Positions 49,131-61,197 of a stretch of DNA of 64,000 nt are shown piece after piece (the stretch's first letter is position 1; every line of letters begins with the position of its first letter). Under the pieces are notes generated by a model that saw only the letters and a program-made list of their open reading frames with translations, was not told the origin of the DNA and did no database searches. A program made the translations under genes and the position numbers. The stretch spans positions 242,078 to 306,077 of the forward strand of contig UZAN01039374.1 of the NCBI GenBank assembly GCA_900618425.1. The letters run 5' to 3'. This stretch comes from Echinostoma caproni. Its lineage: Eukaryota; Platyhelminthes; Trematoda; Plagiorchiida; Echinostomatidae.

Positions 49131-49765
49131 GAGTTAAGCTTGTAAACCAGTGGAAAAGATAATCATTGCCTGCCTTGTTGTTTATTAAGTATACACTGCT
49201 CAATTTTATCACAAATGGTCTCACTGACCGATGTGTGACGACATCCGGTGATGCGCATCAGATGAAGCAGTATTTGGTTATTCCTTGATGCAGAAGCTAC
49301 CTCCATTTCGCTAGCTATTTTGCCCACCAGGTTTTGCGATCGCTTTTGATCCATTAGGATTAATGACACCTGAGGGATCCAATGTCTTCGACGAACTTCG
49401 GGCTCGGTCCCACAGCGACGTTTTCTGCCGAGTGTATCGCACATCTGATTTGATTTCACTATTAGTCTATTCCACCATATCACAGTTCTACTAGGTCCGG
49501 TTCCACCTCCTCTTCTTAACGTGCGCATGCAGACGAATAGCGCAGACGATGGTAGGCTAATTGAGGAGGCGATGCCACCCGATGATCGATGAGTCAAAGA
49601 GTGAAGCAAATCAGAACTAGCGCATGATTCGACTCAACGCAATTGGGTCAATGGGATCTGCAATTGTGTACCATACCACACCGACGGCAGCTAACCGTCA
49701 TTTGATCAATTTGGATGAACGCTCCCGTTGAACTAGAACATCATGTACCCGTTAGACGAGCTGTG

Positions 49766-50560
49766 TCAAAAGCCGGTGCTAGATAGGAACAACCGATGAT
49801 CCGCGTAGAATTGAAGTAATCGATCACCGTTGACTGTTTGCTGGACAGGATGAGAGAAAGGCATTCCTAGATTGGTTTTGGATGCACTCAGTTTTCCAAC
49901 CTGTTCGTTAAAATCACCTGCCAGCACTCTCACGCCAGAGATACGGCTCAATCGGATGAGCTCGGTGAACTTGTCATAAAAATCTTCCTTTTGTGAATTG
50001 GGACTGCAAGTGGTTGGTGCATATGCGGAAATAATAAACAAGCACCTCTTAGTGTTGCCGTCCTCCCAAAAACTAACCCGACCCTGGAAGCTCATTGTGC
50101 ACAAACGAATATTGACGGTAATCCAATCTATCAGTAACGCTTCAGCCTTATCCTTTGGTACGAATCCTACACGGCGTTGACCCAGTAAGCGAACTTTCTT
50201 GTCTCCTGTTGTAGGAATGAAATACCTCGAGGACGGACCCAGCGCACTCAGGTGCCTTGGAATACTGGGATCTTGAATTCGTGTATCTGATACGCAACAG
50301 AAATCAACTTATAAAGACTTCATTGTACGCGCAAGACACACTTGTTGACTCACCTGTTTCAGAGTTCCCAAGGTGGAAGCCCCCAGAACGAGAAGCTGAC
50401 GAGACTTCAAAATCTGCAGTTTATTCAAAGTCAAACTACTTACAGTCCCTTTTGGCAGCGACCGTTGGCCTGTCAAGAACAACTTGGTTAAAAAGATGTT
50501 ACGGATCATAAGAAGGGGCAGAGGGTCAGGGTTGGCTATAGAAGACAGAAGTAAACAAAG
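49766..50560 (-). pseudogene. RTE AP-endonuclease (broken)
   Basis: Minus strand: LGTLKQVSQQVCLARTMKSL (consensus FNVRTLKQ.GQQ..LA.TL), a stop, then CCVSDTRIQDPS (the catalytic ET box as DT), GQRRVGFVP, FIISAYAPT, VLAGDFNEQVGKL (catalytic D and N) and GDRLLQFYADHRLFLSSTGF (consensus N..RLL.FC..H.L...NT.F). The terminal SDH box is not clear. The frame from 50104 to 49766 is free of stops over 112 codons. Confidence 0.85.
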
Positions 50561-50837
50561 GAGCAGCAGGTTACCCACCCGCTCGATGCAATGAGCAACG
50601 CGGTCCTGATTATCCTGCGGGACCACCGATGAAGTTTGAATTTATTTGTAGCTTGTGTTCATCGGAACTATATGGACATACCAGGTAGTTCAACCACTAG
50701 GCAGGAGAACAGTAAGGGTTTTCAAATAAAGCCCTCAGTTCGAACACGAACCTAACCTCAAGGCAGCGGTTAACGTGTATTGGCGGCCCAATAACTTGGA
50801 TCAATCAATCCGACGCGTTTACCGACTGTCACGCTAA

Positions 50838-50910
50838 CTCAAATCGAACTCCTGACTTGAAGGACCAGGAGATTGAACTTTGTTTTACCTCTACTCCGCG
50901 ACCTTCCAGG
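50838..50910 (-). repeat. tRNA-like remnant (candidate)
   Basis: On the minus strand GGTCGCGGAGTAGAGGTAA is followed by TCAGGAGTTCGATTTGAG, resembling A and B boxes. A single copy in the window. Confidence 0.3.
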
Positions 50911-52200
50911 TATGATTAGATGTTTGATTCAACAAAAGCCATCCTGTGTAGCTCTTTTGGTCACAGAGGAGCACAAGCCATCACACCAAGTCAAGACGTA
51001 CTCTCATCTTCTGAGGTAGTCAAAAACTGTCCTTTCATTAGTGTATCTGGTACTGACAACCTCAAACATCCTGTCGGCCCATTTGCAACCACAAGTGCCC
51101 AGCTGGTCGACGGAAGACTTTGAGTGTTTGAACCCATCTCAGCTACTTGGCTGGGGACAATATTGGGACCATCGCACATAGTTTTGCTATTTTCCCTCAC
51201 ACGAAGCCGTTATTTACTTACTCTTTGGGGCATACTTTCCCATATTCCGATATTCGTGCCTTTACACATTTATTGTGAGTATTTTGTGGTACTTTGTCAT
51301 AGTATAGAGAACCAGCAATAAAAAAATTGTATGCATAACCTCATTCATGATTACTTATTTTCTCAGCACTACTTGTGCCGCAACTTGTATCAGTCGCATG
51401 GTAAGGCATCTGCAGTAACGGTCGAGGTTGGAACTAGCTTTATTTATCCGGTTGAATGGATGCTTGGCTTCATATTATCTCGGCCATTTATATCGGCGAA
51501 TGAAGTCTCAGAAAGTATAAAAGAGAAAAAAAGAAAAACAACGAAGCTAATCAGTTTCTTCTTTCTATTCGGCAACATGAGGTTATTTGTTACGTGACAC
51601 GTGAGATTTGTTAGCTTTTAGATAAAAATACAACCCCAAATATAGTGAACCACTCCGAGATTAGGGAGACATTTGCGGTAGACGTCGAACAGTTATAGAC
51701 TCGACATCAAGTTTACTGAAATTTTGTTTTTTCGTGCTTAGGATAGCAGAGACTAAACGCATATATTTCACTTTTGTTGCAAAACTCAGTCCGAACCGCG
51801 GAAACTACATAACCAAAGATTGTGCCACAAACAATGGGTTCAACAGTGGAACATCTGGTAAACGGAAACAAATTAGGGTTACTCAATGAATCCCTTAGCT
51901 CGTAAGTAGTGTATTTTGTGAAAGCATTAAGTGATTTGCTTTTGTAAATAATTACCAAATTGTTGCTTGAAAGACCAAATTTTATTTATTTATTTTTTTT
52001 ACTAATAAAATGCTTAAGTTTAGTGAATATCTCGATCACCCAACAGCATGTAGCCTAAAGAGATGAAATCACCAACGGGCAGCGGAATATAGCATCACCG
52101 CGTGTCAAACAACATACTTTGGTGACAGTGGCAAGGAAATTAGAACCAACCTTCCCCTTCAAAAAAACTTCAGAAAACTCATCATGTTATGAACATACAA

Positions 52201-52233
52201 ATGACATTATTGAATTTCGTTCAATAGTGTCAT
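52201..52233. repeat. 14-bp hairpin
   Basis: ATGACATTATTGAA, five bases, then TTCAATAGTGTCAT; one mismatch in 14. Function unknown. Confidence 0.4.
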
Positions 52234-52579
52234 GAAAAAATAGTTAATCCTCTGTTAATTATGTGTTGAAGGGCCACGTTTATTTATTTTCTCATTGAAA
52301 ATATTCTCTCGAGGAACTGTTTCTAAAGTGCCTACACTCCTGTTTCGCCTGACAAAAAGGAATCATCAGTTTGGTGATAACACATCTTCAATGTGCTCTG
52401 CTAATAGGTATTTGACGGATTTTCTTTTCCCAGTGATCTCAGGAGTTCACTGTTCTCAACAGTTTCCCTCTGGTTATTCACCATCACCACCGCCCTACAC
52501 CGAGGACATTTTGTGATCGCAAAATATCAACCCGGCTTCTATTCACCAGTTCGCTGCTGTTTACGACCGGTGGACCTAC

Positions 52580-52587
52580 NNNNNNNN
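52580..52587. other. Short N run (8 bases)
   Basis: Ambiguous bases, probably an assembly join. Confidence 0.95.
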
Positions 52588-52591
52588 NGGT

Positions 52592-52888
52592 TTGTGTTAT
52601 TCAGAAAAGATTATCCACTGTGATACTCAAACATCGTACACATTAAAACAACCGAGCATTCTTTTTGTTGGGGACGGAGGAAAGCAAAGCTCGGATGGAC
52701 TAAACCACATTTCGTGTTTCAACTCACAAAGCGAGAAGCTCTGTGAAGATTGTTCAAAGCCAGTCAACTCGTTCACTGGGACCTCCTGGTCAATTCAGCA
52801 AACAATTGTGAGACAGTTTGAGATAGACAGACAGAATGTTCCAGTCCCCACGGGAACACTGCCTGTGTGCAAAGGCAAACTGGACTGA
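52592..52888 (+). CDS. Unidentified 98-codon open frame
   Basis: Open from 52592 to a TGA at 52886-52888, directly after the N run. It has serine- and glutamine-rich segments and a few cysteines. No motif is recognised and no clear splice sites fit it. It could be a chance frame. Confidence 0.12.
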   Translation: MCYSEKIIHCDTQTSYTLKQPSILFVGDGGKQSSDGLNHISCFNSQSEKLCEDCSKPVNSFTGTSWSIQQTIVRQFEIDRQNVPVPTGTLPVCKGKLD

Positions 52889-54324
52889 GGTGGATTTCAC
52901 GCGTGAATGGTGATCAACAATCGACATTTTTCAAAAACTCTTTTCAAGTACCACCCGAGAATATTATTTTCTTGGTCCATCCTAGCATGGTGCGTTTCTC
53001 TTCAAAACCAGGCTTTTCTACGAAATCACCCAAAAATACTTTGAGACTGTGAATGGCGTTTGAAATGCGAGTTTCTGTTAAACTACGTTGTGATTGAGAT
53101 GTTGAAAATCGATAAGTGCATTCATTCATTAGTGAGAAATTTATTGATATTTAACACATCTGAAACTGTTTTTTATGCACACAAAAAACGAGTCAAATTT
53201 AGAGAAAATGCCCAAAACTTATTACTTCAGTATATCATATATATATAATATTAAAGATATTCTACAATTTTACCTTGACCGAAAGTTTCATCAATCATTT
53301 CTGCACGTGCTGCTAGAAAAGTAAATATTTTAAACTGCCCTTAGTTCGGCAATTAAATGTTTATTTGTAAAATGCTCCTTTTTCCCGTTAACCAACTTGC
53401 ATCGAAAAGGCGAGTGGACATCTTTAAGATTACTGCTCACAAAAACATCCAGCTTCAATGTGTTGTGTTCTATTACCTTTCTGTCCGTAAAAATGAACAC
53501 AGCGTTCACCGAGAAGATTTAAGAAGAAGAACTTGGGTTTGTCTGAAACAATTTGTAAAGAGGATCGCAATGGAAAGAAACGTTTTATTGAAACCCAAGT
53601 TAACAGAGAACAAAGCTATACTCATATAGCTTTGATTCAACGAGGACTTAGCGGCTAAAGCCGTGCCATGCTGCGAAGCTATACATCAGGTACTTCTTAT
53701 TTACGGCTAAATGATTATTTGTTGACTTTTATTGTTTCACAAATTTCTGTGAGAATACGTACATGTACATATCTAGCCAATAATATCACCCCACTAATTT
53801 CAAGCTTGAAGAAATCTGATTGATACCTTGAGTAGAAATGTTATCTTTTTACGGATTCAGCACGATTGAGTTAAGTTTCATAGTTTTACAATAGTTATTG
53901 CAGTTAGTATTCGTTTCTTTTAGTCCTTTTCTTCCTTGTGATAAAGGGCATTTGTGCCTTTCTCACCTTTCCTGTTTCATTTTATGTCACTTAGGTGACC
54001 GAGCAGGGGAAAGGATGAGCTCTGGTTAAACCGCTGAAATGAGGGGAAAATTTACTATGAACATATACAACCATTAGCTTAGGTTTAGTAATCCTCTATA
54101 TAATTAGTTGTTTTGTGCGTTCATGTCTGTCTATTGACTGAGTTTGCCAATGTATTTTCTATTTAACACAATTAAATATAGTACAAGTTTCAAACCCTAT
54201 ACTCCACAGATAAACCAAACATGAAATAGTAAGGGGAACATTCAAACTAGAAACAGCGTGTTGCTTCCGTATTCAAAATCCGATTTTCGTGATTTAGAGA
54301 GAGGATAAGAACGGGTAGAGTTTT
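52889..54324. other. No identifiable gene
   Basis: Nothing recognised. Confidence 0.5.
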
Positions 54325-54802
54325 CTACAGTCGTATTCTCCTCCGTAAAAAGGACAATTGCAAGTTGAAACTATTACTCGGGATAGTTCGTTGGAATGGG
54401 TGGTTAAACGTCGTTCTAAGCGACCACTTTAAGAAGAAAAAGCGGAAGAGAGGAAGGAATCGTGGAACAAAAATTGTGTTTGTAACATTTAAATGGATAA
54501 AGCAGGAACTTCCCAACGGGGAGTTAGTGACTAAAAATTCTCTGTTAGCGAGGTGATGAGGCGAATATGTTTGTGTTGAATCCGATCGAGAAAGTTCAGC
54601 GAGATGGGCAAGGCCTCATCCTGCACATGATTGGAGTATGCGAGTGCAGGACAAATTTGAGCTTCGTAACAGAACAAAAGATAATGACGCAAAAGAGAAC
54701 AAATTGTGTGGAACGAGCGGTTATCACTGGTGATGGAGTTAAACGCGTGAGAAGATGAATACAAAAAGGATTGTAGATTGACGTCAAAGGCAAGTGCATC
54801 AA
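54325..54802 (-). pseudogene. LINE C-terminal domain (broken)
   Basis: Minus strand: ICPALAYSNHVQDEALPISL then LNFLDRIQHKHIRLI. This is the classical block after the RT of CR1/Jockey elements (consensus P.LEYC..VW......L..LDRIQRKA.RLI). It is followed in another frame by a decayed region ending near FLRRRIRL. Confidence 0.65.
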
Positions 54803-55108
54803 TACGATTTAAATCATATTAATGAGCTCGAATATCGAATATCACAGAATTTTAGGGTAAAACGTTAAGCAGCGTTCACAGGACCGGAACGGAATGCGAT
54901 CTTATGAATGTCCAGGGTATGAGTTAAAAGCGAGCGCCAAACTTGGGTAGTTCAGCCAGTCACAATCTGAGGCAGTTGATGTACACACTGTCACCATCCG
55001 AGTTTTACCTGCATTGTTCATTGCATCCGACCATGTGAGCAAGAAGATCAGAAGATCACTGGGAGATTGCTGGATTGAGGAGTCGTACTGATGGTCATTA
55101 TATAAAAT

Positions 55109-55135
55109 GTTCTACTTCAATTGTTGAAGTAGAAC
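55109..55135. repeat. 12-bp perfect hairpin
   Basis: GTTCTACTTCAA, three bases, then TTGAAGTAGAAC. It lies about 200 bases past the 3' end of the Penelope fragment and may belong to it. Confidence 0.45.
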
Positions 55136-55329
55136 CACAGAGCCCATTTCAAACAAAACGACAGAGTGACAAACAAGCTGGTTTCCAGATATTCGTATTC
55201 ATGCCAATATGTCTCAATATGCATCACTGTACATCACTACTTGTCTTACGAAAAGAAAATCACAGATTACTAGGAACGATTTCATCGTGAGACCGGAAAT
55301 CGGGTTTACCATTATCATACATTTGGTTG

Positions 55330-55745
55330 TCCATTCATCCGATCATCGAGAGTACTCATGAAAGGGCGTGTGTGGTGTGGACAAGGGAAGCCTTGGCGCT
55401 TGCACAAATTGTTTTGGGCACACAGAGAAGGGTTGTGCAGACGAATGTCCATGGCTTCCGTTGTAGCCAGCATCCGATAGCGAACCTGTCTCAATAATAG
55501 CCCACTAACTTTATACAGGGAACGGAAAGTCTAGCACACGCCCACAGTGTGATTTGTTTCAGCTAGATATTTGTATTTGTATTCGTATAACTTTTGCAAG
55601 CTGAGATATGCTTACATGTCAGTTAAAAATTGTACCCAGGTGCGAAAGCACTCCAGTGGTGANGTGACTTCATCATTCCGGTACTCACCCACACAGGGTC
55701 GTGTTCACGAACAAGTTCGCACGATCTCTTGACTATTCCATTTGA
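55330..55745 (-). mobile_element. Penelope-like element, 3' fragment inside a LINE
   Basis: Minus strand: LVREHDPVWV (after the GIY-YIG box), ETNHTVGV, then, out of frame, RYRMLATTEAMDIRLHNPSL and LCAQ. These correspond one by one to the C-terminus of the fragment at 45 kb (IREHHPVWL, DTNHTITV, RIRATTEAVSIRLPKP). About 400 bp, truncated in the endonuclease domain. It is flanked on both sides by pieces of one LINE in the same orientation. Confidence 0.7.
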
Positions 55746-55782
55746 CTGTAGACTTCATCAACAGTGATTTATTAAATTATCT

Positions 55783-56082
55783 TTAAATAACACACGTGAA
55801 AGATATCAGGGGATAGTTATCGTGGTCTGAGGTGTCCTGGCGTTTGACAATGAAGCATATCTCAAATGTTTTGCCGGTTGAATGGGTTAGAATAGAGTAG
55901 AATACATAAACAACATAGAAGGAGAAGATCGTTTTCAGCGCTTTTTCAGGACCACTTAAGAAAGAAATATCCGAGTTTGTTGTGGGTTCAATAGTAAGAT
56001 GATTGAGCCTATCCTTCTGGTGGAAATGAGCAGTAAAAGAACATGTCCTGCCATATGGTATATAAAAGGTGGTATACGTCAA
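55783..56082 (-). pseudogene. LINE RT domain start (broken)
   Basis: Minus strand: LSGPEKALKTIF, then TGKTFEICFIVKRQDTSDHD and NYPLISFTCVI. This fits the CR1-like block W....I.PI.K..D..D..NYRPIS.TSV. Followed almost directly by the Penelope fragment. Confidence 0.6.
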
Positions 56083-56542
56083 ACGGGTAGGGTGTTATTG
56101 ACAAAGATTTGGTTGTAAAACGCTCCGACCTTGTCAGACCAAATGCATATTAAAGCACTTAATGATTCCACGACGACTGAGAGCTTGGTGGCATAAAAGT
56201 TAAGCACTACTGCCTTAGCAAGGGATCAGAATCTCCATCCTTTAGAGGGAGCGATTGATAATCGCTTCTCTTTTCGCTCTATAAATCGCTGCTTAGCCTC
56301 GTGAATAACAGCTGTGCGGTTGTTGCATGCTTATGTGAAAATCTGGCATAATCAAAGAGTGGCGTTGGCGAAAGGAATCTGTTTTTCCATAAGACTGGAA
56401 TGACAAAAGAAGTGACCCGACTATTATGAACAAAGACGTTCATGGATTCAGAAAAATGTGGAATAAATAAGTACAAGATTTGTAAAAGATCTTTGGAGAA
56501 TTCGGAAACCGAGGCGAAGAGACATATTTGGAGAACCAACAG

Positions 56543-56990
56543 TTATTTGAAAGAAATATCAATCAACGAAACCATGTCGTCAGCTTGTGCGCCTTCAAAA
56601 ATGACTGTAATGAAACAGGAAATTGGTTGGAAAATGAAAAAGAAACAGATTTCCGGTGAGCTTTGTGGGGAAGTTGAAGTAATTTTTGGAAATTCAATGG
56701 ACGTGAGAACAAGATTAAGGTGAAGGTGAAGGTCACAAACACGTTCGGCAATAAGAGCTATCAAGTCGATGTACATGGTTCATTATTCTGCTTTACACTT
56801 AGTAGTTGATTTATTGACGGAAGGATATTAAAGTCACCCCATATTGTGAATTGCTCTTTGCAATCCTTTTCCATAATGTTCTTTCTAATAATCGACATAT
56901 TATCAAAAGTAAAGAGTCATTGATATTTGGCAAGTTGTATTTACTGCAGAATGAATGATAGAGACAATGGCACGGAAGTTTCCGCCTCGT
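56543..56990 (-). pseudogene. LINE AP-endonuclease fragment (broken)
   Basis: Minus strand: KEQFTIWGDFNIL at about 56862-56824 carries the catalytic GDFN box of LINE AP endonucleases, preceded by IIRKNIMEKDC. The later SDH box cannot be seen. Further downstream on the same strand the 56539-56279 frame has the linker-like RNRFLSPTPLF region with K/R-rich segments. Confidence 0.55.
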
Positions 56991-57000
56991 AATCTAGAAC

Positions 57001-59514
57001 TCACCGTCGGTGAAATTTAGGTGGACCAATCGGACATAAATAAGCACCAGCGTTGAAACCAAGTGTGACAAAAGTAATTGGAAAACCGAAGGTTATCGGA
57101 ACCCGCTGTGGATCAAGTTTGAGTTTCGAATAAGAATATGGAATGAAAGCAAGGGGATTCAACGAACCACCGTACAGAACGAATCTGGTAATTCAGACCT
57201 CGTCTGTGATTATCCAATGAGTAGAGCATGTCTGAGTTGTTATCTTGTTTGACATGTTATTGGCTGTAAAAATTGAGAGGGAGGGCTCCGGTCACCTTGT
57301 AGTGGCGAGCCGGGTAAGATTCCGATGGTTAGACAATGATAATGACGCGGTTGACAGCACAAATGTCTACTACATCGAAACTAGCATTTCAACTCTGCCC
57401 ATTGGTACTAACAACACACCCCTGAATATTTCACCTTTGCTAGGATTAAAACGTTCGCCAATAAAATGCTGAATTCTTGCATGGGTCCAAATGGATGAAA
57501 ACAAATGAAGATAGCTGAATCACATTCAGTCAAATATGAAACACCGGAAAATGGCATCTTTCCTCACATGTGACTTTATATCCCTATCAGATTATCAAAG
57601 ATAACTTCTATGTTGAACCGTCAGTCTGCTTTCTGCTGATATCTTCAATCACTACATAAGAATATTTCCATTCAGATATGAAGAATAAAATCGTAATGCT
57701 CCTGATTACACTCAGATATTCATGCTAATTCAATGAAAACGTTTTAATATCACTAACTTCTTCGAACAGAAATTATGCCACAAGCAACGTAATTGATATC
57801 AGCTAGAATAAAGTTATTTTATTTTCAAATTCTCTCCAAGAAGCACTGAGTTTTGGGGCTGACAATCGCGTTTTTGGAGTACTTTTCACAAAGGTTTTTT
57901 TGTTTTACATTATGATTTATAATTTATGCACAACTGAGGAATTGAATAAATGCTACCACGCGTTTGGGAGATATCTTGCTAAAGCAGGATGGCTTAGGAA
58001 TTTACCACATATCTAGATAATGAGAAAGATCATTTCCAAATGAATTGTCAAAACTTACTCTGCGCGAAATTTGCTTGAATGCTTCACACACCATAGTCCA
58101 ATAATCAGATTGAACTCAGGATTAACGAAAGCGTCTAATTAATCAATTATTATCAGTTAGTCATTTGTAATCATATGAAATCCTACAGTATGGTAAGCAA
58201 CTACTAGTAAATTTGATAGTTTTAATCGTCATATAAATTAAATCAATCCGAATTTGAGATTTGTTTTTTTTTGTCCTTCGTTCTCTTTGCAGTATCCCGC
58301 ATCCAAAATGAGACGTTTTCTTTACTGACATCCCGTAAATTGTTCCATTCTATAACTGTCCAAACTTTGTTTGTGTTATCTATGTAGCCAAACCGTTTGC
58401 GCATATAGATCATTCGACTGGGTTATTTGACGAAACATATTCTCTCTAATGAACCACGAACCATCCGACTGACTTTACTTAAAAGGCAAAAAAATACCTT
58501 GGAGAATTATCTGGGTACATTCCACGTCAGACTGCATGCAAAACCGGTGACCTTCACATCCATCATTTTGCAGTGACTTGTCCACCGAATCGATTGTTTG
58601 AACTTGTAACTTAAGGTAACTGCGCAGAGTACATGGTGAATGAATTTCTGCTGATGTTTCCAAAAACGCACGGAATGTTGTTTCCTACGGTCGCTCCGGT
58701 GCTTGTCATGACGGAGTATATGACTATAAACCGAAACCGTGCTGTTCGTGATCAGGTCAGGCAGCTGACAGACCGCCGGTTTCTAATCTTAGTCACTGCT
58801 TGCCCGAATCACCTTCAGGTTAACACTCCACCACGTGTAAACTATTCCCTTCTTTTTATACGGACCATCCGTTCTGTCTTATTACATCGGATAGTTAACC
58901 GTTCTCGTTACTATAGTGTTAGTTCAATTTGGCGGGACGATTACAAGTTAAGGTCACAAGGACAAAAGTAGCATAGATTGTAGAGGGAAAACTAATCGAG
59001 ATTGTACAACAACTGCCGAAATTAGTCGTTAAATTGCCTTTAAAATTCTGTGGAATTTTTTAACGGTTATTGCAGGCACACAGCTAAAGGTATAGTTTGA
59101 TCTAGTCTGATACAATCTTAAAAATGGATGACAATTTTTCACTCATTTTGATCGTCTGAATGTGAGCTTTATTTTTGGTAATCAGGTGCAGTGGCATCTC
59201 GATTCTTGATAACATATAATCCATTCAATGGAAGACAGTCTGATCAAGTGAAATTCATTGTTTTCTGTGCACAATTGTTTCAATACACAAAAGGACGTCT
59301 ACGCCTCTAGCAATTTGCTAACTGAATCGGACAGTATTGGGAATTTGCCACACAAAACTGTCCTGTTTTTATTTGCCCTTTTACAAACGTTTAGATAGTA
59401 TTCGTTCAGCTGGCATTGCAATCAATGATTGTAAACACATTGAAGTGTTCAGAGAAAATAGCCAAGGCAAAAGGATTTTCCAGAACAGAAAATAAGAATT
59501 AGTTAATGTTGCAA
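57001..59514. other. No identifiable gene
   Basis: The first 400 bases may be the 5' part of the LINE. A 112-codon plus-strand frame (58633-58971) is not recognised. Confidence 0.4.
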
Positions 59515-59585
59515 CATCTGCGCTTCTTCCGAAGATATGTCCAAACGTTTGTGGTTGAAACGTTGAATAGCAATAATAATTGACT
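59515..59585 (+). other. Possible retroelement 3' end with hammerhead-like layout
   Basis: CCGAAGA at 59529-59535 (hammerhead consensus CUGANGA with U4 changed), a potential stem (GTCCAAAC with GTTTGTGG), then GAAAC at 59557-59561 and GTT. An AT-rich AATAATAATTGACTCAG follows. Hammerheads are known near the ends of Penelope-like elements. Stem I pairing is poor, so this is weak. Confidence 0.2.
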
Positions 59586-61197
59586 CAGTGAACCACTAAC
59601 TAAATTTCAATGCAAATCAAATAGCAAACAACAACGTACGCTTGATCATCACTGTGGACAATTTCTGTTGTCAATAAAACTTGGTCCTAAAGTGAATATG
59701 GTCAGGCGGGTTAGCTCGTGTTTGTCCATAGATAGTTTCCTGGTCGAAGTCACAGAAAACAGGCTACCTAATCACACCTCTAAACAGTTAGATTTCATGG
59801 CTAAAGAGTTCAGTTTGTCTACTGCTCATCCTTCAGTAGAAAAATTAATAATTAGGTGATACACAGTGATTAGTTGCTATGATCGAATGATAGAATGACG
59901 AGCTCATCCAAGCATCACATTCTATGGCACGCAGTAGTCGATGTACGGTTTTTCACAATGAGTGTGAAACAATACTATTACTAAGAATGGATAAATTATA
60001 ATACTTAGTNTAGTATTCAATTTCCTGAAGCATTCTCTATGCACCCTACAGAATAGTATTTGGAACAACAGAGACGTTTTGACATGCGACACACAGAACA
60101 CCGTAAGTTTGTTTTTTACTCGTTAAGTGCCAGAGACGAGGCAGAAGTATAATCGATCAATATAGAAACGAGTTACCAAGCAATAAAGCAAGTAAAACGA
60201 TTACCAAAATCGTTGACTGGGAAATAAGTTTGAAAAATCAAAATTTGCCCATGATTTCTCCAGATGACTATGAAAGCATATTTAAAGAACAAATACAAAC
60301 AAGTATTACCTTTCTAAGTTTTGAAGTGTTTTGACAGCCCATAGTTCATTCCAAATGAACGATATTTGGATAATTTCGTTTGTTCGGGAGGTATTTATGA
60401 GAAGCAATGAAGCGCTTCGGAAATTGTCTACCAATAATTATATTCGCTGCGATCATTTCCTCTAAAAATCAATAGTTACCGTCATTTTGATCAGTGAAAA
60501 CAATAGGTTGTAGAGGAAGAAATCGCTTTCTACCTCATCATTTGGTCTTACACGTAAATGTTTTATATTTTCCGCTCGGGAGCTGTTTTGCCCAATCAAG
60601 GAATGTGTAACTAACTCANTGAACAAAATAATGGAATAATTTTCAATAAATCTTATCTTGCGAGAGATTTTCCAACCAACGTTAGGTCAATGACGATATG
60701 GCTGCTATTTCGTAGTTGACACGGTTCATGTGTTTTTTTCTGTCTTCTTCTGTCCGATGACTGTGTAAGCTGACATCGGGAGCATACTTAATTCTCGCGA
60801 GTTTCAATCCGTCAAAAAAGCATGACGACCCGATCCTGCATTGATACGTTATTATCCCGAAATTTTGCAGCATAACCACAAAAACTAATTCATGAGATTG
60901 ATTAGCTAAAACAATATTCAGCCATCCACTGATCAGGATGAGTGATATCTGAACACCTGAACATGAATGGAATGTGCATAATTCGATCAATTTATTGGTG
61001 TTCACTTACTTTGTCGGATCGTTTGATCCGGTGACGAAATCCGTTTGATGAGGTTTCGCAACTGACGACACCATTTCGTACGACAAAATACGTTAAGTGA
61101 ATTGGGTTGTGCTGACCAATTACCAAATGCAAGGAGGAGACCAGGATAAAAACGAGTGGTAATCCTTGTTTGGCAAATATGAAAGATAAAAGTAAAA
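59586..61197. other. No identifiable gene
   Basis: Single Ns at about 60010 and 60620. A small hairpin CGGATC-GTTT-GATCCG lies at 61015-61030. Confidence 0.45.

Larger units (their letters stand above)
47700..50630 (-). mobile_element. RTE-clade LINE, nearly full length, decayed
   Basis: A minus-strand RTE retrotransposon of about 2.9 kb that can be followed almost end to end. The AP-endonuclease lies at 50560-49766, then the linker, RT at 49130-48200, and the C-terminal region to 47717. RTE elements carry a single ORF with these two enzymes and a very short 3' UTR, which fits here. Every part contains stops and frame changes. The C-terminal block (WFGHV, KKPRGGQQMTWKM, GPNDSPSRLVKTPKDMATNR) is the best preserved. 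Confidence 0.88.
50631..52579. other. No identifiable gene; two small signals
   Basis: Contains a tRNA-like candidate and a hairpin, listed separately. Open frames around 50.9-51.6 kb match nothing I know. Part of 50.63-51.2 kb may be the 5' region of the RTE element. Confidence 0.4.
54325..57000 (-). mobile_element. CR1/Jockey-like LINE, interrupted and decayed
   Basis: Minus-strand LINE remnants in the expected order: endonuclease (about 56990-56543), start of the RT domain (56082-55783), then the extreme C-terminus (54802-54325). The RT catalytic core is not found. In its place sits a Penelope 3' fragment (55745-55330), so the LINE was apparently interrupted by that insertion or deleted around it. 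Family placement rests on a few blocks only. Confidence 0.6.

Noticed and set aside
56442..56723. Plus-strand 93-codon lysine-rich open frame
   Set aside because: It lies opposite the LINE endonuclease and linker, which explain the region on the minus strand.
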